DNA from: Astragalus membranaceus
Taxonomy: Eukaryota; Streptophyta; Magnoliopsida; Fabales; Fabaceae
Length of the DNA: 64,000 nucleotides
Direction of reading: 5' to 3'
Assembly: GCA_039519185.1 (NCBI GenBank)
Contig: CM076847.1
Location: 78,095,100 to 78,159,099 of the forward strand
Made by a program: the position numbers and the translations under genes. A model generated the notes under the pieces. That model made no database searches, was not told the origin of the DNA, and worked only from the letters and a program-made list of their open reading frames with translations. Below, piece after piece: positions 1 through 10,676 of the stretch (position 1 is the stretch's first letter; every line of letters starts with the position of its first letter).

Positions 1-1883
1 AAGGGGGAATTGGGGTTAGTTTCGAACCCTTTGTAAGTGTGGATCCGGTCTCGGGGCGCTACTCGGGGTAGGCGAGGAGACCATCCCAAGGACTCGGTTA
101 CACTAATCTGTGGCTCAGAATTTCTCATGAGAGGTAGTTCATGCGTCATCCGCATATTGTGGTCAGTCTCAGTCTATTTCCGCATACAGTGGTCGGTCTC
201 AGCCTACTTCCGGATTTCCAAGGGAGCTCGGCCCTAAATTAGGTCGGAGCTAATCGTGACCGTAAAGTAGCATCTTTGTTGCGGCTCCACACACTAGTGA
301 GATCCCTTTTCCATTACAGTGTTGGACAGTGTATGCTGCCAGACATTTATGATTGATGAAATCGGGAGTTACAATACAATGGTGTCAGCGCACTACTATT
401 TCACTTCAGTTACCGGTGGTGGACATTATTGACTTGAAAGTGCCACTGCAGCGATTGATTCGCCATTCTTTCTCGTGACATTCATTTATTTATGACGAAT
501 TTTCATTTTTCTGTGAGATTTTGCCTTTCATTGCTCTATCGAATTTCTATTTTTACCTGTTATATCTCTGGGTTATGCAGGATCAGGTTTCTTGAACATA
601 TCTTATGTTTAACGTATGCTTTGGTTCTTGGTTTTAATCTTGAACATAGATATGTTTTTCTTGTTTCATAAAACATTTTACTTGTTAAAAAATTGAGGGG
701 TTAGTTGTATGAAAAATGCCAAAAATCGCGAGAATGGACATTACATACAGTTCACAGACGATTATTTCAATTTATCTATCCTAATCCAAAAAGTGGATTT
801 GGCTCCATTCTCTCTCGATTCACCTTTAGAAATGAATTGTCCATTATTGTCATTCTCCATCATTCCTTCCTCTTTACCATTCATCACTCACCTCTCTATA
901 TGGTGTTTAGATCATTTGCAGGGGAATGATATTTCTGCAGCAATAAAAACAAAGAAATGTATGGGGGAAAGAGAAGACAAAATTAAAATAGAAAGATAAA
1001 GATCAAAGAGAAAATTTAGAAAAAGACAAGAGATATAAAAAGACTACAAGGAATGTTGTAGGAGAGTTGCAGTAGAGAATTCAGGTCTCTCTCTGTGTTT
1101 TTGTTTTTGAGTTGATAGCTCCATATCAACTTATACTATACACTCATATTTTCCACACCCCACAAAAATCTTTATAGATATTGTTGCTTTTATTGGCAAC
1201 CCCTTAGATTTGGGGTCTCAAAAAACATCTGGTCTTTCTCTTTTTAAGTCTCTTGATTATGACACTCTTTTTAAAGATGTGGGATTTGATGGGTTTCAAT
1301 TGCAAATGTGAATGAATACGGAGTTGTTTTCTAAGAACTGGGTCTTAATGTTGAATTATTCAAGAAAAACTCCAATTCATGGGGTTAAGATTTGGGAAAT
1401 AATAGCCTTTGTAGTTGGGTTGTCCAATACTCTGCCTTATTTTAAAGGAGAAAACTGTATTAGAAAAAGCCAAAGCATCAATAAAAAACTTATTTTATTA
1501 TTTTTAAATTAGATCCACGTAATTTCATTCACAACTACCACTCCATCAATTAAATGCTTAATTACCTCACATAAAAGTTGATTGGTGTGTGTCACAACTC
1601 ACAAGAGCATCCATTACCCTCCCTAGTTTAGAAGCTTGTACCTTTGCCACCAATTTATAAAGGCATTCGACCAAGGAAATCAAACTATTCTCCACAAAAG
1701 ACATTGGAGATGCCACTCTCAACATTAGGGTAAGGAAGTACGATGTAAAATGCTTAAGTAATTGCGCATTACCGTGAAGCTGGCCAAAAAACACACCAAC
1801 TTCCTCCTTTAGCGGTGGTCAAAAGAGATACCCGGGCTCTTATTACCATCACATTACTAGTTGCCAAAGTCATTTACATTTCA
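1..1883. other. Intergenic DNA, no gene recognised
   Basis: No open frame here resembles a known protein, and the frames present are short and AT-rich. Near 150-225 a motif of about 30 bases with the core 'ggtcagtctcagtctatttc' occurs twice with changes. The region could hold decayed repeats, but I cannot name them. Confidence 0.5.
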
Positions 1884-2248
1884 TCTAGAAGCAATGTTTT
1901 TAAAACCGGGCCGTAGATCGAACCGGCGAGACCTCCGGCTCATGGTTCAGTCGGTTCAACCATGGTTGAACCGGATAAGTAATTTATTAAATAAAAAATA
2001 TTAAATTTTGGAGAAAAAAGTAAATTTAAAAATAAAAAATTACATTTCGGGCGGTTCAAACCGGTTCAACCCGGTTGGTTCCCGGTTCTTTCCCGGTTCA
2101 AAGCGGTTATTGGCGGTTCAATCCGGTTCTGGGCGGTTCTTTGGCCTACGGTTCAAATGGGGTTGAACCAACCGGCCAGGGGTCCGGTTCCCGGTTCAAC
2201 CGGTTGAACCGGCCGGTCCGGTCCGGTTTTTAAAACCTTGTCTAGAAG
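1884..2248. mobile_element. hAT-type MITE with 8-bp target duplication
   Basis: The element body is 1892-2240 (349 bp). It is flanked by the perfect 8-bp duplication 'tctagaag' at 1884-1891 and 2241-2248. Its ends are imperfect inverted repeats: 'caatgtttttaaaaccgg' on the left and, reading inward from the right, 'caaggttttaaaaaccgg'. An 8-bp duplication with a CA-starting inverted repeat is typical of the hAT superfamily. The interior is packed with short palindromic ggttcaacc/ggttgaacc units around a small AT-rich core, and there is no coding capacity, so it is non-autonomous. The superfamily call is by TSD length and terminal bases. Confidence 0.75.
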
Positions 2249-2612
2249 TAACTCCTCCCACACAAATAAAATTGTGCCTCCAAGGAAGGGTCCAGACTCC
2301 CATCTCACTTGTCGCAACCACTAATGGGCACGTTTAGATCCGAAATAACCAAAAATAGTAGAGGGAACATGTTTTTCAAATTAAGGGGAATCTCCGATGT
2401 AAGTACATTCTCACCTGATACCTCCCATTAAAATTTAATATTCAATATATGTTACGATTTTTAGTATACCTTCTTATTCGCCATTTTCTTTTGACAAACA
2501 CCAAAACTTAAATTAGTTCATTTAAATAAGGTATCCAGATACAATTTGGAATCTTAGAGCTAGAAAATAACCTATAAGCCCTTGCAAACTTGTCTTATAG
2601 ATATCGTGTATC

Positions 2613-3230
2613 TCAGAGAACAATATTCTGGCAACTAGAAATGAGAATAACAAAATTTGAAAGTGAATCTTTATCCTTGTGAAGAGCGTCTACAACTTGT
2701 TTGCATTCTAGTTCTATGTGCATATTGTCTTGTCCTTCCTCTGAAAGCCATTTTAGTACCTCCCAAAGAGCAAAAGCTTCTGCAACTTTTGGATGAAATG
2801 ACGTTGATTTAGCTTTCACCAAGGCACCTAGCACATCCCTTATACAACACCCCACGCTGAACTCGTTCTCAAATACAAAGATAACAACATCATTAATGTT
2901 GCATTTCGACGGTCCAACAACATGTGTTATCCAAGACAACATTGAGCATGTACTTCTCGGTTCTTTAAGTATCCGTGAGCTAAGTGAATAGTAATATGGG
3001 GGGAAAACAACATAATTTAACCACAACTTAATTGTCGTCACGCATATGACAAATAGACCATAAGGTTGTGGCAGCAATCTTGTAATGTTCAACGAAACGT
3101 TGTTGCAACACATTGAAGAGACATCGCTTGGGAGATGTCAGCCCTTAAATGAACTCCAATACCTCGAGGGATTAGTCTCCACAATCGCCGTGGAGGATAC
3201 CCGGGTTTACCCAAAAAACACATTGAAATT
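2613..3230 (-). pseudogene. LINE remnant: zinc-binding RVT and RNase H end
   Basis: The reverse strand encodes a decayed 3' part of a plant non-LTR retrotransposon. The segment 'LWRLIPRGIGVHLRAD' resembles the zf-RVT region. Downstream, 'GPSKCNINDVV', 'GCCIRDVLGALVKAKS', 'VAEAFALWEVLKWL' and 'IELECKQVVDAL' follow the order of the plant LINE RNase H domain (RVT_3), with the expected acidic positions partly kept. The frame shifts between the two parts, and no upstream reverse transcriptase core is seen. It is a dead fragment rather than a host gene. Confidence 0.65.
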
Positions 3231-3309
3231 AAACAAAGGGAATTAAAATCAGGGTTTTGACCAATATATAGCGGGTTGGATAATACCTTAAAGTTCTGCC
3301 TCACACCAA

Positions 3310-4489
3310 CATGGTATTAATGCAATCAAAGAAGATACGGAAGACGGCTTCTTCGCTTCTTGGTCACATTGAGATTGAGAACAAAAGATCTTATAATAAA
3401 AAAAAAAGTTGGTCTTTTCATAGGAAAAACAAAAATAGCAACCAGTAACGTATTGTTTGGCATGTGAAATGGTTACAACTTACAAGATTAAAGGTTTCAC
3501 CAATATTATGGCTTCTTCGTTTACATGACTCTCACTCACTCTCTCACGGTAACGTTGGTATATATCGGGCCCCGAGAAAACGACGTGCTCCCCACCATCC
3601 TACGCGCACGCCACCCGACAAAACCCTAATTTCCAAGACCCTCTAAAAGCAGTGCTAGCTTAGTGCTACCTTATTGTTCCTACGTTCGTTCCCATTATTA
3701 GAAAGAAAACAAAACAAAAATTATTAAAAGAATAAAAAAAAAAAAAGTAGTAAGAGAGTAAGTTAAATTAATTTAGCTCCCCAAGTCACAACAACACAGC
3801 TCACACACCCAAGAAAGAAAACAATTCAATAAACCTTTCTTCTCCTCTAACAGTTTTCCTGTTCTTCTCTTTACATTATTGTAAGACACTATTCTGGCTT
3901 TGTTTATTAATAATTCTCGTTATTTCTTTCTTTCTTTCTTTCTTTCTCTGCTCCTCTTTGTGCTTGATTCTCTGAAAGTTTTCTCTTCTTCCTTAACTAC
4001 GTACTACTATAATATATAAACCTTCAATTAAAAAAAATAAAAAAGTACAAGACTTGTTGTATCCTTCTTTGCACCTCTTCCAACAAATTTCTTCATCAAA
4101 TTACTCTTTCGTACCCTTTACATGATTCCCATCCAGTAATTGAATTGAATCTAATTCTCTCTTCCAACTCCAACTTCTCTTTACCTTCTTTCTTATCTTT
4201 GAGACTGTGTGTGAGAAAGAGAGAGAAAGCATATATATCATATGTTAGGTCATAATTAATACGATGGCTATAGCCTTTTATTTCTTTTGAGCTGTGTGCA
4301 TTTGACTTTTTTGTTTTTTCCTTTCCCATTTCAGGATCCATCACAAAACAACCGAAGCTAGGAAGACAAACAAAAACTGCTACAGCCTTTGGTTTATCAT
4401 CAGATATCAGATCATCATCATCATCAAGTGTTACTTTTTCTTTACCTTTTAATAACAAGAAACTAACTGTGCAGAATTCATAAGCAGTT
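3310..4489 (+). promoter_or_regulatory. Upstream region and presumed leader of the AHL gene
   Basis: The stretch has CT-rich and AT-rich tracts typical of plant promoters and leaders, including a (ttct)n run near 3926-3948. Small upstream ATGs are present; one near 4122 opens a frame that closes after five codons. In the reading frame of the AHL protein a TAA stands at 4481-4483, so no in-frame ATG can lie between it and the CTG at 4490. I cannot place the transcription start. Confidence 0.35.
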
Positions 4490-5362
4490 CTGGCTAATCC
4501 TTGGTGGACAATTCAAGGAGGGTTAACTGGGGTTGACCCTCACCCAGGAACTCATTCACCAAACAATCTAAACAAACGCCACTTTACAGAGCTAGGAATC
4601 AACGAAACCAGAGCTGATGATGAAGAAGAAGAAGAAGAAGATAACAGATCAGATGAACCAAGAGAAGGTGCAGTTGAAGTAGGAAACAGAAGACCAAGAG
4701 GAAGACCACCGGGATCAAAAAACAAACCAAAACCACCGATCTTTGTAACAAGGGATAGTCCAAACGCACTTAAAAGCCATGTGATGGAAGTAACTGGAGG
4801 AGCAGATATAGCAGAAAGTGTAGCACAATTTGCAAGGAAACGTCAACGTGGTGTTTGTGTTTTAAGTGGAAGTGGTTCAGTTGCAAATGTTACACTTAGA
4901 CAACCATCAGCTCCTGGTGCTGTTGTAGCATTACATGGCAGGTTTGATATTCTTTCTTTAACTGGAACATTTTTACCTGGTCCTGCTCCTCCAGGTTCTA
5001 CTGGTCTTACAGTGTATCTTGCTGGTGGACAAGGTCAAGTTGTTGGAGGATGTGTTGTTGGATCTCTTGTTGCAGCTGGACCTGTTATGCTTATTGCTGC
5101 TACTTTTACTAACGCTACTTATGAGAGACTTCCACTTGATGATGACGATGCTGGTGATCATATTGAAGGGCCTAATTCTGCGGCCGCACAAGGAGGGGGC
5201 GGTGGTGGATCGTCGCCCCCACCGGTTATCGGTGGGGGTCAGTTTCCAGATCCATCATCTTTGCCTTTGTATAATTTGCCCCCAAATTTGTTGCCTAATG
5301 GAGGGCATAATATTGGACATGAAGCTGATCTTGCTTGGGCTCATGGACGCCAACCCTACTGA
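4490..5362 (+). CDS. AHL: AHL protein, AT-hook plus PPC domain, CTG at start position
   Basis: This is a nuclear DNA-binding protein of the AT-hook motif nuclear-localised family, which binds AT-rich DNA in the minor groove and assembles through its PPC (DUF296) domain to regulate growth, flowering and chromatin. From the CTG the frame gives 290 residues. The start 'ANPWWTIQGGLTGVDP' matches the amino end of AHL19/20-type proteins. An acidic run follows at about 43-50, then a type-I AT-hook with RGRP at 69-72 followed by GSKNKPK. The PPC domain runs from about 92 to 225 and includes 'GRFDILSLTG' and 'GQVVGGCVVG'. A Gly/Pro-rich tail ends in 'AWAHGRQPY'. The gene has no intron, as usual for clade A. 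The family's ATG is replaced by CTG, with G at -3 and +4. The first in-frame ATG (4781) would remove the AT-hook. Other readings are an unseen short upstream exon or a start-loss allele. Confidence 0.9.
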   Translation: MANPWWTIQGGLTGVDPHPGTHSPNNLNKRHFTELGINETRADDEEEEEEDNRSDEPREGAVEVGNRRPRGRPPGSKNKPKPPIFVTRDSPNALKSHVMEVTGGADIAESVAQFARKRQRGVCVLSGSGSVANVTLRQPSAPGAVVALHGRFDILSLTGTFLPGPAPPGSTGLTVYLAGGQGQVVGGCVVGSLVAAGPVMLIAATFTNATYERLPLDDDDAGDHIEGPNSAAAQGGGGGGSSPPPVIGGGQFPDPSSLPLYNLPPNLLPNGGHNIGHEADLAWAHGRQPY

Positions 5363-5605
5363 ATATTTGAGATATTGTGTCTCATAATATTCAGATCTGT
5401 TAATTTGTGTATCCATCTTGTATTGTTATTTTGAAGGAGAGGTATTGGAAAAGTTAGAGTGGTGTTATATATGGTAATTATATATATTGTTGTGAAGAAG
5501 AACTGTGAGAGAGCTAGCTAGGCATTGAAGCAAGCTTATTAATAATGATATCGATCGATGTATATGAACTTTTCTTATTCTCTTTTGCTTTTGTGTTTTG
5601 TTTTG

Positions 5606-5611
5606 AATAAA
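5606..5611 (+). promoter_or_regulatory. Candidate poly(A) signal of the AHL gene
   Basis: AATAAA lies about 240 bases after the AHL stop codon, within a T-rich stretch. That position fits a plant 3' UTR. Transcript data are needed to confirm use. Confidence 0.4.
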
Positions 5612-5649
5612 AAAGATCAGTGGATTGGATGTCTTTTTAATATATATAT

Positions 5650-7720
5650 TAATTCATGAATGAATTATTTACTAGTTATTTTTTCTTCCTTTCTAAGTTT
5701 CTTGATTGTTTTTAAATTATTTTATTTGATTATTAATTTATATACGTGCTTGGCTTTAGTTTAAATAAATATGATAGTATTGAATGATTAGACTTACTAA
5801 TGAAGTTGGTGTTTTGAGAGGAGGAAAAGGAATCATCTTATCTATAAGATGGAAGTTTTGTGTTTCCAGGTTTACGTTGATTGCATAAACAAAATTAGCT
5901 ACTTCTTAATTTCACCCTTATCCTTTTTACGATCTGGGAAGAGACTGTTAGGGTTTGTGAACACCACTTCTTCTGCATCTGGAATTTTGTTTGAGTATAT
6001 TAATTTTTTGAAAAGGTTTGTTTGTGTAAATTATAGTATTATGCATAGGGCATGCTTTCCAAATATTATTATTGTCAAATCTAAAACGCTATCTTCTTGT
6101 TTTCTGGACAGGAATCTTGGGTTGTTGGTAAGTGTCTCCATATAGATCTGCGCAATTTGTGTAATTAAAAGAAAAAGTTCAAGTTAAATATATCATTTAA
6201 TTTCCTATTAATCCATGAATATATAAATTATTATAAGCAAAGGACTCTTGCTTTTGTAATTTGTACATATAGTACTGATAAATATCATCATTTTCATCAT
6301 GTTTAAATGGCTTCGAAGAATCATAAATCTTAATGTTTGAAACAAAAAAGGAGCTGAATTGATGTTTGCATTAACATTTTTTAAATGTTGGAAATCTGAA
6401 TCGTTATATAAATTCTCTTTTCTCGCTTGTACACTGTCCTCAGTATTGCACAAGTGAAAGTGCTGTGGGCCAGTGAGGGTATTTGCTCCATGACTTGGTG
6501 TTTGCTCAAGTAGAAGCTCCTTCTCAGTATATTGATTCGATATGAAGTCCCAGACATGACCTGTGTTAATCCCACACCACACCCACGTGGACATAAATGA
6601 CTTCCTCCATTGATAAAGTTCATTTTCAGAGTGGGGAATTTTCTGTTCATATATGGATGGGTGGATTAATATGGCTAGATGCAGAAACAGTGACTCTTTC
6701 TCCCAGAAATATATTAGTATAGTACACCAATAAATGAAAAATATTGTTTCTTCTATCAAAACTACAGTACAGACACACGATCCGTTGGCTTTATATGCCT
6801 ACTAGTGCAAAGTCTCTCTCTCTTCAGTTTTTTAATTTCCCTTCCATATCTCCTTTCAATATTCTAAGGGTCATTACTAGCTACTTGATAAGAAAACCAT
6901 GCCTAGTGAAAATTCATAATTTGGGGTGGTATATATACAGTGACACATATAGTATTTGATTAGAAAATCAAGTTGAAATTTGATGTACTCTCCATTTTTG
7001 AGGTCTGATTTGCGATGATAAGTCTTGAAAGCTTGCCTTAAAATGTTATTTCACTATTTATTTTACGAAAGTCTACAATCTTTGAATGGTGCAAACTTTT
7101 GTAAATAGACAAACAAGCCGATAGGTTAATGAAATTAATAATTTAAGGTTTAAGTCTAACAAAACCTTTTAGTAAAAGGGAAATATCTTGATATTTTCAC
7201 CCTCCGATCATAGTTTATCATCGCACCAAAGTTGGTAGTCCCCTCTCCCCTTGCTCTTCTCTCCGCGTGAAGAGCTACTCTCGTTGATAAATAAAACTTT
7301 CCGAGTATTGCAACATTTTTAAGAATATTGGTTTAACACATTTGAGGATGAATATGAAACATCATCAAGACATAACATGTTATCAGAATTTCAAACTCTT
7401 GCAGTTATATGTCATATTTCTATTAGAGTTGATATTGTACATATCATGTGTAATTGGAAAAATCGAACCCACCGACCAACTATTTTTTTTGGTTGGTATG
7501 TCATGTTTCAACCACATTTACAATAGAATCCCTGTATTTCACTTTCTAATTGTGTTGTATTCTTTTCTTTCTAATTATGGGAATTGTTGTATGCAACTAG
7601 AAAAATAGGGTCGTCAACACATGACTCTTATGCACGTATACACAACCGGATCTCATTCAATTCCATATATTTTAAATTTTGGGCGGGTAGGCCAAGTATG
7701 CCTAGTTTTTGATCAAATGC
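5650..7720. other. AT-rich intergenic DNA, no gene recognised
   Basis: Only non-homologous short frames are visible. The longest, 6208-6759 on the minus strand, has no recognisable motif and a composition expected by chance. Confidence 0.5.
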
Positions 7721-7725
7721 CTTTG

Positions 7726-7757
7726 GGGAGAGGGAGGGAGGGAGGGAGGGAGGGAGG

Positions 7758-7794
<37 letters not shown>
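7726..7794. repeat. Compound microsatellite (GGGA)n followed by (GA)n
   Basis: A run of about eight ggga/gaggg units passes directly into about 16 ga units. Simple sequence, probably length-polymorphic. Confidence 0.9.
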
Positions 7795-7796
<2 letters not shown>

Positions 7797-7984
7797 ACCC
7801 ACTTGGCTATGTTTTTTTTTCTCCTTTTCTCTTGGGTTTAATGTTCTTCCCTTTTCAATTCTCACTAATATTGTTTTAAGGGTTTTGATTTTTATACCCC
7901 CCATCCCCATTGGACCACCCCCCATTTTCGTTTTAATTCAATTTTCCCTATCAAAAATATTCAAAATTTAATTCAGAATTTCAA

Positions 7985-8515
7985 TATTTTTATTTTTTTT
8001 CCGGAATTATCTATGTACGACATAATTCCGAAGGGCGTTTTCAAAATTTTCTGGATTTATGTTTTTGATATAAATCTGAAATTTAAAAAGTACATTCCGA
8101 ATTTATGTCAGAAACATAAATATAGAATGTAAAAATGAATTTTGTGAAAGTCTTTTAATAGTGCTTATTTGAGTAAGCGCTATTAAAGATCATAGCAAAC
8201 ACTTCACCCGCACACCCCACCACGCATCTCATCCGGAAGTATGAGTGTGTATGAGCACTATTAAGATCATAACAAACACTTCACCTGCAAACAAGCGCTA
8301 TTAAAAGTATAACCAAAATTAAAATTTATTTTCGGATTTATGTAAAATAGATAAATTTGGAATTTATTTTAAAAAACAATTCCGGAATTATGTAAAAAAG
8401 ATATATCCGGAAGTGATTTTTTAAAAACATTTCGGAATTATGTAAAAAGATAAATCCTGAAGTGATTTTTTAAAAAACATTCAGGAATCGTCTTTTATAG
8501 ATAATCCCGAAAGGT
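7985..8515. repeat. Diverged tandem repeats with tccggaa-type units
   Basis: Units of roughly 55-60 bp recur between 8330 and 8515, each with a form of 'cggaattatgtaaaaaga' followed by 'gaagtgattttttaaaaa'. More diverged copies of the ccgaa/cggaatt motif lie at 7985-8130. No terminal structure was found, so the parent element is unknown. Confidence 0.6.
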
Positions 8516-8526
8516 GTGTTAGAGTG

Positions 8527-8759
8527 AAGTCTGAAATACCAACAAGGGTTGGTCTGAGTGGTAACTGGGCTCGGATCCCAGCCCAAGGTCTCAGAGTCGA
8601 ATCTTGGGTGTGGCAAAAACTCTGTTGGGAGGGGAGAACCACACGCGGGGGTTTACACGTGACCAGCCAAGTTCCTTGGCGTAGATTTGTCAGCGATAAA
8701 GTCGGTGGAAACTGCGCATCAAAAACACGGTAACCAAAAAAAGAGTTAAGTCTGAAATA
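8527..8759 (+). mobile_element. tRNA-derived SINE with 12-bp target duplication
   Basis: The body is about 8539-8747. It is flanked by the perfect duplication 'aagtctgaaata' at 8527-8538 and 8748-8759. The 5' part looks like a tRNA: 'tggtctgagtgg' fits an A box, and 'gagtcgaatct', about 45 bases later, fits a diverged B box. The 3' end has a short A run ('ccaaaaaaa'). This is a standard Pol III-type retroposon without coding capacity. Confidence 0.8.
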
Positions 8760-9205
8760 TTTGTTAAAGTTAAGGAGGAAATAGCTAGGAAGTTTGAGAA
8801 ATGTTGGGGTAAGTGGTCCAATGGGGAATGGGGGTATAAAAATCAAAACCTTTGTTTTAATTTTGGTCTAAGCCCTGAGCTGAGCTGAGGATGAGTCATT
8901 CCATTTGGCCCGTAATCACAATGTGAAAGGAGCAACTAAAGAAACCCCTTATTGTTGCCAACATACACTCCACTCTGAAAGTTTATCTCCGTTTGCCACC
9001 TGATGTTTTTTGGACAAATTACATCTTCCGGAAATAATTTTTTTAAAAATTACTTTTTAAGCCAATGGATGATTAAACATTTTAGACTCTAATACTCCCT
9101 AAAAAAATTATCTTGTTTTACCCTTTCAAGTTTTCACCTTATCTATGAATTTTCTTTTGTTCTAGAAAAAATAAAAATCAACTTTTTGGAATGTTTGCTT
9201 TTTTT

Positions 9206-9253
9206 AAAGGTTCCGAAAAAGTTTTTTTTGTTGACAAAGGTTCCGAAAAAGTT
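9206..9253 (-). mobile_element. 12-bp micro-insertion with 18-bp duplication
   Basis: The 18-bp sequence 'aaaggttccgaaaaagtt' occurs at 9206-9223 and again at 9236-9253. Between them are 12 bases which on the minus strand read 'gtcaacaaaaaa'. A perfect long duplication around an A-tailed insert looks like target-primed retroposition that copied only the tail end of a source RNA. Confidence 0.55.
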
Positions 9254-9342
9254 AAAAGACTAATATTGGGATTTAAAACTTTTTGGCTCCTGAATTATAA
9301 TTAGGCTCATACTTTTTAAGTACCCCACAATTTTTTTTATTC

Positions 9343-9553
9343 CCATGGATCTTAAGTTACTCAATTTTTAGTAGTACGTAGTAAGAACTAATATGAGCTT
9401 TTTATAGATTTATCGCGGACTAATTTGGCCTGTTGATATATTTGTTAGGGACTAATTAGGCCTCTTTAAGTAGTTCTTAGGGACTAAATTGGTCCGTTGA
9501 ATCACTCAAACTTACTTCATGCAAAAAAAAATGAGTAGCTTGAGATCCATGAC
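9343..9553. mobile_element. Small foldback element
   Basis: The left arm 'catggatcttaagttactca' (about 9344-9363) pairs with the right arm ending in 'gagtagcttgagatccatg' (about 9533-9551), with a few mismatches. The interior carries 'ggactaatttgg'-type motifs. No target duplication was established, so the class is open. Confidence 0.45.
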
Positions 9554-10158
9554 TATCATTTTTGAAAAACATAAACACCAAACAACAATAAACATTCAAA
9601 AATTGAAAAGAAAATTCAAATAGAAATCACACACAAATATGGATCCAAAAGAAAAAAATGGGTTTCACTTTCTTCTGCAATGACTGCTCCCTCTCTCTCA
9701 TTTTCTGTCTGGAAATGGGAACTAATTTCTAGTTTTCAAAAACCACACATTTGAAGAAGAAGATATTCAGGGACTAATTTGTCCCAAAACGTACGATGAC
9801 CAATATGTCCCTTTTTTAAAAAAATTCAAAATCTGTCAACCTAAGAATCAAATTGGGCTGAAAAAACGTATAACGTGTCACTTAACATGACACGTTGGCA
9901 CATAACATGCTACGTAGGAAACGTTAGCTAACATGTTTAACACTTAATGGACAAGGGAATAACATGTCCCGTTTGAAAATGTGAGAAAAATTGTGATGTA
10001 CGAATTTATCCCCTAAGAAAATTCTGGGACCAATTTAGATCTTAAGTCTTTTTAAAAAGAAGTGAATACAACAAGAAATTACCTCATTGAAAACCAAGAA
10101 CTCTATTATATTATTTATACACATGTGTATTTACATGAGTTGTTAATATTATAATTTA

Positions 10159-10368
10159 AAATTAATGATTTGATTCAATGCTATGAACTATTTTCTTTGA
10201 TAACATCATCTTATGAACACTTAATCCTACTTCTCACACTTAAATTATAATAATTATTTTTTCACCAAAAAAAAATTATAATTTAAGTGTGAGAAGTAGG
10301 ATTAAAGTATTCACAAGATGATGTTATCAAAGAAAAGTGTTCATAACATAGAATCAAATCATTAATTT
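10159..10368. mobile_element. Foldback MITE with ~95-bp arms
   Basis: The arms are inverted copies: 'ttaatcctacttctcacac' on the left pairs with 'gtgtgagaagtaggattaa' on the right, and 'tttgataacatcatctt' pairs with 'aagatgatgttatcaaa'. The loop is only about 20 bases and AT-rich. Such hairpins are commonly transcribed and diced to small RNAs in plants. The superfamily was not determined. Confidence 0.65.
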
Positions 10369-10676
10369 GTCAAGACATATAGCTACCGCATAGAAAAAGT
10401 TTCCGATGCAAACAAAGAAAAGAGTATAGAATAGGGGTGGCGATACAGAGCCCCTCGCACAACAGTCACCGGCTAGAAAATAAAATAAAACTCAAATTAA
10501 AAAACATCCACCCTAAAAATGTCTATTGTCTATATAGTACTGTTTAACTTTCAGCAAGTTGAATTAGTATATTAAGGTTGAGTGTTAATTATAACATATT
10601 ATGTCAATTTTTTGAGGGAATAATAGAATTCCTCACCCATTTTGTCATAAAAAAAGAGACAATTCCGTCCCCTATA

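Noticed and set aside
4096..4458. 120-residue minus-strand frame upstream of the AHL gene
   Set aside because: It lies in the AHL leader, has no homology, and its Asp run comes from a simple tca/gat repeat.
5019..5387. Alternative frame inside the AHL coding region
   Set aside because: It is a Leu-rich shadow of the PPC domain frame and has no independent support.
6208..6759. 183-residue minus-strand frame
   Set aside because: No recognised motif, AT-driven composition, and no splice or neighbour support.
8539..8610. tRNA gene candidates at the SINE heads (also 24819 and 58486)
   Set aside because: A- and B-box words are present but no cloverleaf with an acceptor stem can be drawn, and two of them have retroposon duplications.
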